A stretch of 64,000 bases of DNA from Oceanobacter sp. 1_MG-2023 (GTDB taxonomy: Bacteria > Pseudomonadota > Gammaproteobacteria > Pseudomonadales > Oceanobacteraceae), in assembly GCF_030689025.1 (NCBI RefSeq), contig NZ_JAUYWA010000008.1, forward strand, positions 82,090-146,089, in the 5' to 3' direction. How positions within the stretch are numbered: the first letter of the stretch is position 1; each line of letters starts with the position of its first letter. The notes under the pieces were generated by a model. That model ran no database searches. It was given only the letters and a program-made list of their open reading frames with translations, and had not been told where the DNA came from. This document shows positions 41,829-50,963 of the stretch, piece after piece. A program made the position numbers and the translations under genes.

Positions 41829-43876
41829 TTCATCTGCTTATTGTCCCTACCGGCATCGATGCCGGTCTGACCAGTATCAGCCTGGGCCTGTTACATGCGC
41901 TGGATACCCTGGGCGTTAAAACCGCGTTTCTGAAACCCGTTGCTCCCGCATCTCACGAGCCAGAACGCTCCACTACGCTGGTGCGCTCGGTGCTGGGGTT
42001 AACAACTCCGGATTCCATGACTCTGGATACAGTACAGCAGCGTATCAATACCGGGCAGACCGACCGGGTATTGGAAGATGTGGTGGCCCTGCATGCCAAG
42101 GCCTGCCAGCAGCAGCCGGATGTGGTGGTGATCGAAGGCGTTGTCCCCGACCGCACCGAGCCATACACCGCCCGGCTGAATGTTGATATGGCCAAAGCCC
42201 TGGGAGCGGATGTCTTGCTGGTACTCAGTGGCCACCATCACAGCGGCGACCAGATTGAGCACGAGCTGCAATTACAATCCGGCCTGTTCCGTGTTGCCGA
42301 TGTCAATGTGGTGGGGCATATCATCAACAAGGCGGATAGCAGCCATCAGGTCAGTATTGATGCCAAACTCCCTCCTTGCTTTGGCCGTATTCCCTGGAAC
42401 CCGGAGCTGACGCAGCCGCGCAGCCGTGATGTCTGTCACGCCATCGGTGCCAGCCTGTTGAATGAAGGTGAAATCAGCCAGCGTCGGGTTGCCCGTATTC
42501 TGCTTGGGGCCGGTTCCCTGAGCCACACCTTGCCGCAGTTACAGCCAGGTACTCTGCTGGTGACTCCCGCAGACCGCGACGATCTGATCCTGGCAACCTC
42601 CATGGTCAGTCTTGCCGGAACGCCCCTGGCTGGCCTGCTGCTGACCGACCTGGGAGGTGACAGTCTGCCCGGCGAGCCGATCCAGCAAGCCTGTCGCAGC
42701 GCCTGGGCCGGAGGTCTGCCGGTCATGACCAGTACAGAGAACCTGACCTTGATCGCCACGCGTCTGCAGCAACTCAGCCATCAGGTGCCGGTCGATGATG
42801 TCGAGCGGGAATCACGCATCATGGCCAGTGTCGCAGCAGAACTGGATACCGAGGCTCTGATCAAGACCCTTGGTGCCCCTCACGCCACCCGACTCAGCCC
42901 TGCTGCCTTCCGCTATTCGCTGGTGCAAAAAGCCATCGCCGCCAATCGATGTATTGTATTGCCGGAAGGTAATGAACCGCGCACCATTGAGGCCGCCATT
43001 GAATGCCAGAAGCGCGGTATCGCCCGCTGTATTCTGCTCGGAGAACCGGAAGCAATCCGTCAATCGGCCGAGGTACGAGGGTTGGTGCTACCGGAGGATC
43101 TGCAGTTGTTGCCGCCACAAAGCCTGCGGGAACAATACGCCGATGCCATGGTTGAACTGCGCAAGCACAAGCAGCTGACCCGGGCTTGCGCACTCGCTGA
43201 ACTGGAAGACAACGTGGTGCTCGCCACCATGATGCTGCAGTGCCAGGACGTTGATGGGCTGGTCTCTGGTGCCGTGCATACCACCGCCAATACCATTCGC
43301 CCGGCGTTACAGCTGATTCGCACCGCACCGGGTGCCAGACTGGTGTCGTCCGTGTTTTTTATGGGGTTGCCGGATCAGGTGCTGGTATACGGCGATTGTG
43401 CCGTTAACCCGGACCCGAATGCCGAAGAGTTGGCGGATATTGCCATTCAGAGTGCCGACTCTGCGGCCGCCATGGGTATTGAACCCAGAGTTGCCATGAT
43501 CAGCTACAGCACCGGAGCTTCTGGCAGTGGTAACGATGTCGAGAAGGTACGGCAAGCAACTGCGCTGGTAAAACAGCGGCGGGCCGATATTCTGGTGGAC
43601 GGGCCATTACAGTACGATGCAGCCACAACCCCGGCGGTCGCCAAAAGCAAGGCTCCGGACAGTCTGGTAGCAGGCAAGGCGACGGTGCTGATTTTCCCGG
43701 ATCTGAATACCGGCAACACCACCTACAAGGCTGTTCAGCGCAGCGCCCGGGTGATCAGTATTGGCCCTATGCTGCAAGGGCTGGCCAAGCCGGTCAATGA
43801 CTTGTCTCGAGGTGCAACGGTTGAGGATATTATCTATACCATTGCTCTAACGGCCATTCAGGCGACACAAATCTGA
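41825..43876 (+). CDS. pta: Phosphate acetyltransferase, long form
   Basis: Interconverts acetyl-CoA and acetyl phosphate. The 683-residue long form has an N-terminal P-loop/BioD-like domain (IVPTGIDAGLTSISLGLLHALD), a middle DRTGG-type domain and the C-terminal catalytic domain (CIVLPEGNEPRTIEAAIEC, VSGAVHTTANTIRPALQLI, ATVLIFPDLNTGNTTYKAVQR). It overlaps ackA by four bases, and an operon terminator is just downstream. Confidence 0.95.
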   Translation: MIHLLIVPTGIDAGLTSISLGLLHALDTLGVKTAFLKPVAPASHEPERSTTLVRSVLGLTTPDSMTLDTVQQRINTGQTDRVLEDVVALHAKACQQQPDVVVIEGVVPDRTEPYTARLNVDMAKALGADVLLVLSGHHHSGDQIEHELQLQSGLFRVADVNVVGHIINKADSSHQVSIDAKLPPCFGRIPWNPELTQPRSRDVCHAIGASLLNEGEISQRRVARILLGAGSLSHTLPQLQPGTLLVTPADRDDLILATSMVSLAGTPLAGLLLTDLGGDSLPGEPIQQACRSAWAGGLPVMTSTENLTLIATRLQQLSHQVPVDDVERESRIMASVAAELDTEALIKTLGAPHATRLSPAAFRYSLVQKAIAANRCIVLPEGNEPRTIEAAIECQKRGIARCILLGEPEAIRQSAEVRGLVLPEDLQLLPPQSLREQYADAMVELRKHKQLTRACALAELEDNVVLATMMLQCQDVDGLVSGAVHTTANTIRPALQLIRTAPGARLVSSVFFMGLPDQVLVYGDCAVNPDPNAEELADIAIQSADSAAAMGIEPRVAMISYSTGASGSGNDVEKVRQATALVKQRRADILVDGPLQYDAATTPAVAKSKAPDSLVAGKATVLIFPDLNTGNTTYKAVQRSARVISIGPMLQGLAKPVNDLSRGATVEDIIYTIALTAIQATQI

Positions 43877-43885
43877 CCGCAGGAC

Positions 43886-43920
43886 CAGCAGCCCGGCTAA
43901 AAAGACGAGCCGGGCTGCTG
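43886..43920. terminator. Bidirectional terminator between pta and a DUF924 gene
   Basis: A perfect 13-bp stem (CAGCAGCCCGGCT with AGCCGGGCTGCTG) with a 9-base loop AAAAAGACG. It follows the pta stop by 9 bp and contains the stop codon of the convergent DUF924 gene. Confidence 0.75.
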
Positions 43921-44433
43921 TAAAAACAAGGACTCAGCCTCGGTCGATTCTCGCCCCAGCACCGCATTACGATGCGGATAGCGCCCAAACCGCTCGATAA
44001 TCTCCCGATGGCGGCGCTCGAACAACAGCGTATTTTCAATACCGTTTTGCGCAAACAAGCGCCCACCTTCGTCATGCACCCGCAAGGATTCACTGTGCAT
44101 AAACGGCATATAAAGGAAGTTGCGTTGTATTGTGTTCAGCTCCAGATCAGCCCGTTGCTGGACCGCCTCCTGCGCCATGACCAGTGCCATGCCATCCTGG
44201 GCAAAGGCACGTGGACTGTCCCGAAACAGATTGCGGGAAAACTGGTCCAGCACAATCACTTCGGCCAGTCGGCCATGAGGCTCGCGACGCCAGTGCCATA
44301 ATTCTCCGGCACAGGCCCGTTGGTGCACGACTGCGAATTGTTGCCGAATCTGCTCATCAAACGCGGCATTTTTAGCAAACCACTGCGTTGGTTCTGTCTC
44401 CTCAAACCAGAAATCAATGACTTCCCAAAACAT
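43897..44433 (-). CDS. DUF924-family protein
   Basis: This 178-residue helical, TPR-like protein begins EVIDFWFEETEPTQWFAKNAAFDEQIRQQF. LAEVIVLDQFSRNLFRDSPRAFAQDGMAL and FLYMPFMHSESLRVHD are family hallmarks. The function of the family is unknown. Its stop lies within the shared terminator stem. It lies downstream of the zinc metallopeptidase gene on the same strand with a 90-bp gap. Confidence 0.88.
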   Translation of the reverse strand: MFWEVIDFWFEETEPTQWFAKNAAFDEQIRQQFAVVHQRACAGELWHWRREPHGRLAEVIVLDQFSRNLFRDSPRAFAQDGMALVMAQEAVQQRADLELNTIQRNFLYMPFMHSESLRVHDEGGRLFAQNGIENTLLFERRHREIIERFGRYPHRNAVLGRESTEAESLFLQQPGSSF

Positions 44434-44523
44434 CCTGTTATACCTCCCGGTGGGTTGAATATTCGTGGTCTTGCTTTGGATGCCTTTACGGCCTTGCGGT
44501 TCCTGTGTTTGCAGTGCCTGAAT

Positions 44524-45648
44524 TCACACACTGCCAGACCGGGTAACCGTCACCTGTGGCGTTGCCTGCCGCCAGTGCCATAATAATTCGTGAATAAAAG
44601 CCAGCTTGGCGACCACGGCATCCGATAACACAAAGGGGTACACGTCCGGCTGCCCCATGCTGCGATTCAGACTGTTCACCGCATAGGTCACTGGTAAACA
44701 CACATCGAGAATAGTGCCAAAATCCTGCTGCAAATAAGGGTCAAAGGTTGCCTCGGTGCTCAGCAGTGATTCCCCGGATGGCGATTCGTCCACCGCAGGT
44801 GCCAGCGATAACCCGAACGCAAAAGCGGTTTCCAGCATATCAATCAGATGCAGGTAATGCGCCCAGCTCTCGGCCCAGTCTTCCCATGGGTGCGAGGTCG
44901 CATAGGCGCTGATAAACTGCTGTCGCCATGAAGCCGGAGCACCTTCCTGGTAATAACGCGCCATGGACTCACCGTAGTTCGCCCGTTCATCGCCAAAACA
45001 GCTGCGAAAACGAGCCAATACCTCATCATCTGGCTGCACCAGCAGCTCCCAATAATAATGGCCAATTTCGTGACGAAAATGACCGATCAGGGTGCGATAG
45101 GACTCATCCATATCTTCCCTCATCTGTTCCCGCTCGACATTATCCGCTTCGTTGATATTGATCGTCACCAGCCCTTCGGCATGGCCAGTGGTCGCCGCCA
45201 CTCCTTCTGGCAAGTGCCCGTCTTCATCCACAAAATCAAATGCCAGGCCACTGTCGGGTTGATCCAGCTTGCTGGCCAGCGGCAAATGAAAACGGTACAA
45301 GCTGTACACCAGCCGATGTTTGGCCACTTCCAGCGCTCGCCAGGCCTCGTGATGGCTGCTATCGGACAAGTTGGGAATATGCCGGTTCAGACGACAGGCG
45401 GAACACAATTCGTCCGGATCGTCCGCTGCAATCAACCAGTTACACACATCTTGTTGATGGTTTTCACAATACCGCCAAGAAGCACTTGGCATTGCGGTCG
45501 TTTCCCAGATATCTTTCTGAGTGGTAGCCACCAGCGGTACCAGCTGCTCCAGTTCGGGCAGATATCCCAATGGACTCTTGCAACGTTCACAGCGTGTATT
45601 CTCAAAATACAGAACATGCTGGCACTTCGAGCATTGAAACAGTTTCAT
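44524..45648 (-). CDS. Putative zinc-binding metallopeptidase with N-terminal zinc ribbon
   Basis: Residues 1-30 form a zinc ribbon (CSKCQHVLYFENTRCERC). A further CxxC pair and Cys-rich patch lies near residue 82 (CSACRLN). The peptidase motif is HEIGHYYWELLV near residue 188, with EDWAESWAHYLHL further on supplying a likely third ligand. 374 residues. No signal peptide, so probably cytoplasmic. Substrates of this family (COG4307) are unknown. Confidence 0.87.
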   Translation of the reverse strand: MKLFQCSKCQHVLYFENTRCERCKSPLGYLPELEQLVPLVATTQKDIWETTAMPSASWRYCENHQQDVCNWLIAADDPDELCSACRLNRHIPNLSDSSHHEAWRALEVAKHRLVYSLYRFHLPLASKLDQPDSGLAFDFVDEDGHLPEGVAATTGHAEGLVTININEADNVEREQMREDMDESYRTLIGHFRHEIGHYYWELLVQPDDEVLARFRSCFGDERANYGESMARYYQEGAPASWRQQFISAYATSHPWEDWAESWAHYLHLIDMLETAFAFGLSLAPAVDESPSGESLLSTEATFDPYLQQDFGTILDVCLPVTYAVNSLNRSMGQPDVYPFVLSDAVVAKLAFIHELLWHWRQATPQVTVTRSGSV

Positions 45649-45709
45649 GGATAATTCCTGACAACCCTGGTGGAAAACCGGTTGATCCGTTGATTATTAT
45701 CGATGCCGT

Positions 45710-45989
45710 CCCTACAGGGGACATCCATTTAATCCTGCACGGCTCTGCGCGAGTGTTGCCGTTGTTCAGGGCAAGGCGACGAATGCAGCGAAATGACGAG
45801 TCCTTTTCAAATTCGTCAACACCGCACTGGACGACGGCAACCCGTGCCCTTCGGGGGCTGCCGGATGATCTCGACTCGGTGTCGCCGACTTTTGACTTGA
45901 CTCGTCAGGCCTGCAAGTCGGCTTCGTGATTCGAAACCATCCGGTAGCCCAGAGTGAGCACCGGATTAAATAGATGTCCCCTTACAGGG
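45710..45989. mobile_element. MITE-like non-autonomous element (about 280 bp)
   Basis: Imperfect terminal inverted repeats: left GGGACATCCATTTAATCC, right the complement of AGGGGACATCTATTTAATCC. TACAG occurs on both sides (45713-45717 and 45983-45987) as a possible 5-bp target duplication. The inside has no coding frame of note and contains GC-rich dyads. It sits between the metallopeptidase and the cyclic-nucleotide protein. Confidence 0.72.
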
Positions 45990-46195
45990 CAGCATTATTC
46001 GTTTGGCTATTTCACAGAGTAGTAGAAAATTTATCTAACTATTTGTTAAATAATCATTTTTTAGCAGTGAATCGTGGCTGGATTTTTTCTTTTCAAAAAA
46101 ATGAAAGTCGGATTCCTGTTGATCTATGCAATAGCGGACATAATCTGCCGTGCTATAGTCGCCCAATTCTAACCCTTATTATTGCTGGAAAATCT

Positions 46196-46834
46196 ATGCG
46201 ACGTATCACTCGTGAGGATTGCCCGCCGGATACCCTTCATCGTCTTCTGGCTGGTGTGACTTTTTACAAAGAACTGATCAGTACCGATCAAACGCAATTC
46301 GAACTGCTGATGTCTCAGACCCAATTCGGTTTTGCCGAACAGGGAGAACTCATTCTGCACAAGGATGCCCCTGCCAATATTCTTTATTTTCTCTTGCGTG
46401 GCGAGCTGGAAGTGATGGCAGATGACAACAGCGAGACCATCAATATTATCAGCGCAGGGGAATTGCTTGGCGTAATGGCCATGGTGCTCGATGATCGTCG
46501 TTCGGCTTCGTTACGTGTTAAAACCCGCAATGCCATCCTCGCCGGTGTCGACTATGAGCATTTTCGTGATATTACCGATTTCTCAACGTTTTCCCTCGCC
46601 ACCAAGCTGAGTTTTTTCCGCATGCTCACGGCGAATATCCGCTGGAACATCGAGAAAAACCGTTTTGCCAATCCATCCCACCCGCTGGTATCCCGGCTGC
46701 GTACCATCCCACTGTTCTCTGGCTCACGAGATACACCGGAAGAACTGGAAGCTCTGCATGTACAGGCCCATGTACTGGCGGAATTGTTATGTGACTGGAA
46801 TGCCACTCCGGCCGATACAACCCCGGCCACTTAA
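46196..46834 (+). CDS. Cyclic-nucleotide-binding-domain protein without an evident DNA-binding domain
   Basis: 212 residues from ATG 46196 (GGAAAA upstream); the frame stays open to 45974 but the extra residues come from the MITE edge. The CAP-like beta-roll is residues ~40-135: GFAEQGELILHKDAPANILYFLLRGELEVM, then ISAGELLGVMAMVLDDRRSASLRVKT. GELLG and DRRSAS mark the phosphate-binding cassette, although the usual Arg-Ser pair is shifted. The C-terminal 75 residues are helical but do not form a clear helix-turn-helix. It may work as a sensor subunit. The target is unknown. Confidence 0.72.
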   Translation: MRRITREDCPPDTLHRLLAGVTFYKELISTDQTQFELLMSQTQFGFAEQGELILHKDAPANILYFLLRGELEVMADDNSETINIISAGELLGVMAMVLDDRRSASLRVKTRNAILAGVDYEHFRDITDFSTFSLATKLSFFRMLTANIRWNIEKNRFANPSHPLVSRLRTIPLFSGSRDTPEELEALHVQAHVLAELLCDWNATPADTTPAT

Positions 46835-47141
46835 GTCCGCGCCCAAGAGGAAATGACTTGGATGTTGTTTCCACAGACTGACATCCGCCCGCACGACACT
46901 TTCTCGCCATCTTACCCCGCAGCCTGTCAAAAATGACGACTTTGTACGCCTGAAGGCTTGATTTTCGTACGATTATCAACACCAAAGTATTGCAATGTTC
47001 GTTAATTAACTACTATTTCACGAATGTTTTCTGCTCTAGAATAGCCGCCTTACTATTTTATTGGAGATGGATACTTCTTCCCTCTCAATACGGCTACCGT
47101 GATGTCTGGTGAACGAAGTCTTTCATCGATTCGGAGCCCGC
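46835..47141. other. Intergenic region upstream of nhaD
   Basis: 307 bp with an AT-rich core around 46990-47060 that probably holds the nhaD promoter. No gene or repeat was seen. Confidence 0.4.
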
Positions 47142-48404
47142 ATGACAGATATACTGCAATACCTGCTGATAGGCTTGGCCGTTCTTGGCCTGCTATCCGT
47201 TGTCCTCGAAGAAATCATCCATATCAACAAAGCACAATCGGTGCTCTTCTTTGGCGCTCTTGCCTGGGTCTTGCTGTTTGTATTCAGTAGCAGCAACCCT
47301 GATCCCGCCGAGCATCAGCGTGTGATTGATGGTCTGGAAGAAAATATTGGCGAAATCGCTAGCCTCTGGCTGTTCTTGCTGGCCGCCATGACTTTTGTGG
47401 TGTATCTGAACAAAAAAGGCATGATCGAAAGCCTGATTTACAAGGTACTGCCCAGCCAGATATCCGAACGCAAATTGTTATTTCTGACTGGCCTGTTCTC
47501 GTTTGTGTTTTCTTCGTTAGCCGATAACATCACCGCCACCCTGATTTCCATCGCCCTGATTCTGTCGCTGAACCTGCCGACCCCAAAAACCCTGCGTTTT
47601 GCCACTCTGGTGGTATTCGCCGTCAACTCTGGCGGGGTCGCCATGATTACCGGTGATGTCACCACCCTGATGATTTTCCTTGAAGGCAAGGTCTCGATCA
47701 CCAACCTGCTGTTGCTGTCGATGCCCTCGCTGCTGGCTGTCTTGTTACTCGCCACCATACTGTCTGCTCCACTCACCGATACTGCCATCATTCAGCGCAA
47801 GACCCATGTACTGCAAAGGGTCGACTCCGCCATTGCGATTATTTTCCTGTTTACCATTCTCTCCACCATTGCCGGTAATGTGCTGTTTGATATTCCGCCG
47901 GTACTGAGCTTTCTGACGGGTCTGGCAGTGATGTTTCTGGTGGCGCATCTGTACGGTGAAGATACGGTCAATGATCCGATTCTGGATTACGTTCGCCAGA
48001 TCGAATTCGATACCTTGTTGTTTTTCCTTGGCATTCTGTTGCTGGTCGGCGCGTTGAAAGAGATCCACGCCCTCGACACCTTCGTCAAGCTGTACGAGCA
48101 CCTGCCCGCCTGGTCGGCCAACTACCTGATGGGGTTGCTGTCATCCTTGATTGATAACGTGCCATTAACCGCCGCCTTGCTAAAAGCCGACGTCAGCATG
48201 AATCTGGCCGAATGGCTGTCGTTAACTTACGCCGTGGGTGTGGGTGGTTCGTTGCTGATCATTGGTTCGGCGGCCGGGATTGTCGCCATGAGCAAAATTG
48301 AAGCGCTGACATTCGGTACTTACCTGCGCTATAGCCTGGCCTTGCTGCTGGCTTATAGCGTGGGTTATATCGCCGTATTGGGGTTGGGAATGGCTATTTC
48401 CTGA
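47142..48404 (+). CDS. nhaD: NhaD-type sodium/proton antiporter
   Basis: Exchanges internal Na+ for external H+ across the inner membrane. 420 residues with about 12 transmembrane segments from ATG 47142 (GGAG upstream); an upstream GTG at 47109 is possible. SSLADNITATLISIALILSLNLP and NSGGVAMITGDVTTLMIFLEGKVS are ion-transporter superfamily motifs, and the second half repeats them as SSLIDNVPLTAALLK and GGSLLIIGSAAGIVAM. This supports salt tolerance, in line with a marine or saline habitat. Confidence 0.9.
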   Translation: MTDILQYLLIGLAVLGLLSVVLEEIIHINKAQSVLFFGALAWVLLFVFSSSNPDPAEHQRVIDGLEENIGEIASLWLFLLAAMTFVVYLNKKGMIESLIYKVLPSQISERKLLFLTGLFSFVFSSLADNITATLISIALILSLNLPTPKTLRFATLVVFAVNSGGVAMITGDVTTLMIFLEGKVSITNLLLLSMPSLLAVLLLATILSAPLTDTAIIQRKTHVLQRVDSAIAIIFLFTILSTIAGNVLFDIPPVLSFLTGLAVMFLVAHLYGEDTVNDPILDYVRQIEFDTLLFFLGILLLVGALKEIHALDTFVKLYEHLPAWSANYLMGLLSSLIDNVPLTAALLKADVSMNLAEWLSLTYAVGVGGSLLIIGSAAGIVAMSKIEALTFGTYLRYSLALLLAYSVGYIAVLGLGMAIS

Positions 48405-48533
48405 GCCGGTAGATACCGCTGGATTTATGCTTGCCGGGGAGGCTTTGCCTCCCTGTGTTTTCGCCTATCGCCAATTTCCTTCTGCCTGCTCCAGCTTGTT
48501 GACCTGCTCCAGCGTGTTATTGGCGGGTAGCGT

Positions 48534-49292
48534 TCAAGGTAAACGAAAACGTAGCTCAACTTCAGCGCCGGTAATATTTTCCCGCATTGGTTTGGTCTCC
48601 GCCTCTTCCGACTCATCCCAGTACAGTTTGCCCGACATATCCAGCACCGATGCAGGTTGCTGTGTATTAAATACATTGGGCAGCAGCGCCGGGTTGGTAC
48701 TGAAATTGTACGGCTCTTGTTCAAGGCTATCGGGTAATCGCAGGTTTAATGGCGGGTTTTCTGACTGCAGCATATCCTCTTCCAGCGCTTGTTGCTGCTC
48801 GGTCGGTGGTTGCCACTCCGCCACATTTTCCTGGATTTTGACAGCGGTATTCTTGTTCTTTGGTTGTTCCAGAGACGGTTCCCTGGACTGTACCGGCGAT
48901 GGTTTTGAGGTGGTTTCCTGCTGCTTCGGGTCTGCTGCTGCGGAGGACAGCGCCTTGATGGCGTTATGATCCGCTGACTGGCTCGCGCCGGTCTGGTCAT
49001 GTCCCTGATCCGTATTCGCGGACGAATCAGACTCGGTCAGCGGGTCAGTGCCCGCTATCGCTGCCGAAGGCAAGGTTGCAGTCGCACCCACACCGGCCTC
49101 ATCTGCACCGGCCTGAATAGCAGGTATCTGTTGGCCAGTCAGAGATAACGACGGCTCCACCGAATTTATTCCCAAGTGCTCACGTATTTCAGGGAAAAAT
49201 GTCGGCCAATGTGGCTCCCTAACCTGCCAATATCCTGCGACCGCTACACCTGTGATCAATATCACCAATCCTGTGGTCAGACCTTGTTGCAT
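48534..49292 (-). CDS. Single-pass membrane-anchored protein of unknown function
   Basis: This 252-residue protein has one N-terminal transmembrane helix (residues 5-22, LTTGLVILITGVAVAGYW) and then a long polar, Ser/Gln/Glu/Pro-rich, probably disordered region up to residue ~175. The last 70 residues look ordered (PLNLRLPDSLEQEPYNFS, then SVLDMSGKLYWDESEEAE and GAEVELRFRLP). The overall shape is that of a periplasmic accessory subunit. No family recognised. It lies between nhaD (convergent) and tilS. Confidence 0.6.
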   Translation of the reverse strand: MQQGLTTGLVILITGVAVAGYWQVREPHWPTFFPEIREHLGINSVEPSLSLTGQQIPAIQAGADEAGVGATATLPSAAIAGTDPLTESDSSANTDQGHDQTGASQSADHNAIKALSSAAADPKQQETTSKPSPVQSREPSLEQPKNKNTAVKIQENVAEWQPPTEQQQALEEDMLQSENPPLNLRLPDSLEQEPYNFSTNPALLPNVFNTQQPASVLDMSGKLYWDESEEAETKPMRENITGAEVELRFRLP

Positions 49293-49449
49293 GTATCCTC
49301 GTTGTTTCTGTCTATGTTGGCTGCCAGCGATCCGTCCGCTGACTTGACGCTACACGTCAACCCAACCGGCTCTCTGGCCAGCAGGTCATCGGGCAGACCG
49401 TCGAACGACGTTAAGGGGTAGAGTCTGGAAATAACCACCGGTTCCGCCG

Positions 49450-50925
49450 CTAGTCGCCGGAGCACAGCACTCCAGACTGCCATAGCAGTGTACAGCCACC
49501 CTGGTCAGCGTCCGCTGCCACTGCCTGGTCGCAGGCAACTCCCACCACCGCCACCAGCGTTTTCTGCTGCAGTAACAGCGGCCAATGCGGCCGTAACCAA
49601 GGGGGGATACCGGCTTCTTGCCAGAGTTGTTTCAATGATTTGGAAGGACGCCCTGGCGGTCGTAATCTTGGCGTGTTCGACCTCTGAGTATGCGCCTGAA
49701 ACGATGCCTGGATCTGTAACAGATTCGTCAACTGATACTCCCCTGGCCTGATAATGCCCTCAGGTGTAGCACGGTTGGCCTCTGCCAGCACCAGCTCACC
49801 AACCGACCAGAACAACAAGTGGATGGTCGTCACCGGCACACCCGGATCGGTTAATACCAGGGTAGTGGCCGGGGTTATGGGCCAGTCACGCTCAGCCTGT
49901 ACCAGATGCAAACGTCCCCGGAAGCGCCGCACTTGCACATCTCCCAGTTCTATCAGCACCTGTGCATCGGCAGCGGCATATAACGCCTGTTTGACCAGCG
50001 CACCCAAGCGGGCTTCACTGGCGACATCAACACCGGCTTGCTGTAACCAGGCAAACAGTAATGGCTCGTGTAATACCGCCGCTTGCCCTTGCCAGGCCTG
50101 AATATCCAGACAGGGGCCGACACTGGCGGGCCATTGATCGGCAACCACACATTGCGCCAGTACCGGCGCCAACAGATGGTCAAAGGCGGATTTATCCGCT
50201 GCCAGACGCCGTACCGTACGTTTGAGTGAGTGCTCACGGCCAGGAAACCGCTGCGACAATTGCGGTAACAGATGTTGCCGCCACCAGTTCCGTTCCAGCC
50301 GGGTATCCTGATTGGAGGGGTCTTCTATCCAGTTGAGTTGGTGTGTCTGGGCGTACTGACGCAATTGTTGCCGGGAGCAAGCCAGTAACGGCCGTAACAA
50401 CCGGGGAGCATGGCCTTTGCCGTCTGACGACAAATAGCGCACTTGAGGCATCCCCAGGCCGCCCAAGCCACTGCCCCGGGTCAGGCGGCTGAACAGGGTT
50501 TCGACCTGATCGTCAGCATGGTGCCCTAACAGCAGCCAGTCGTGCTCCTGGCAATAATGCTGAAAAACCTCGTAACGCGCTTGCCGGGCCGCCTGTTCAA
50601 GGCCGTCTTGACGACCTCCTAACGTGACCCGTTCAACCACCAGTGGTATTCCCAGTTGCTGACACTGTTGCTGGCAAAAATCGACCCACTCATCGGCTTC
50701 GGCCATCAAGCCGTGGTGAACATGGATGGCGTGTAATCCGGCGCATAACGAAGCGCCACCTTGCTGTTGCCACCAATGCGCCAGCAAATGCAGCAACACA
50801 CATGAATCCATACCACCACTGAATCCGACCCAGATCCGACCGGCTGGCGTTATCCGCCGGGCCAGAACTTCTGCCAGTGACGTTGCCAGTAACCCGGACT
50901 CCGCCTCGGGGGTGCTTGCCATCAC
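49450..50925 (-). CDS. tilS: tRNA(Ile)-lysidine synthase
   Basis: Modifies C34 of tRNA-Ile(CAU) to lysidine, essential for reading AUA. VGFSGGMDSCVLLHLLAHWW near residues 33-52 is the PP-loop (SGGxDS). HHGL and GHHADDQVETLFSRLTRGSGLGGL follow. The C-terminal TilS domains are present (LRPPGRPSKSLKQLWQEAGIPPW). 491 residues, slightly longer than E. coli TilS. It lies 38 bp downstream of dnaE on the same strand. Confidence 0.94.
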   Translation of the reverse strand: MMASTPEAESGLLATSLAEVLARRITPAGRIWVGFSGGMDSCVLLHLLAHWWQQQGGASLCAGLHAIHVHHGLMAEADEWVDFCQQQCQQLGIPLVVERVTLGGRQDGLEQAARQARYEVFQHYCQEHDWLLLGHHADDQVETLFSRLTRGSGLGGLGMPQVRYLSSDGKGHAPRLLRPLLACSRQQLRQYAQTHQLNWIEDPSNQDTRLERNWWRQHLLPQLSQRFPGREHSLKRTVRRLAADKSAFDHLLAPVLAQCVVADQWPASVGPCLDIQAWQGQAAVLHEPLLFAWLQQAGVDVASEARLGALVKQALYAAADAQVLIELGDVQVRRFRGRLHLVQAERDWPITPATTLVLTDPGVPVTTIHLLFWSVGELVLAEANRATPEGIIRPGEYQLTNLLQIQASFQAHTQRSNTPRLRPPGRPSKSLKQLWQEAGIPPWLRPHWPLLLQQKTLVAVVGVACDQAVAADADQGGCTLLWQSGVLCSGD

Positions 50926-50963
50926 TACGCTCTCCCCGTCATCGTGCTGCTGTCGACATCAGG

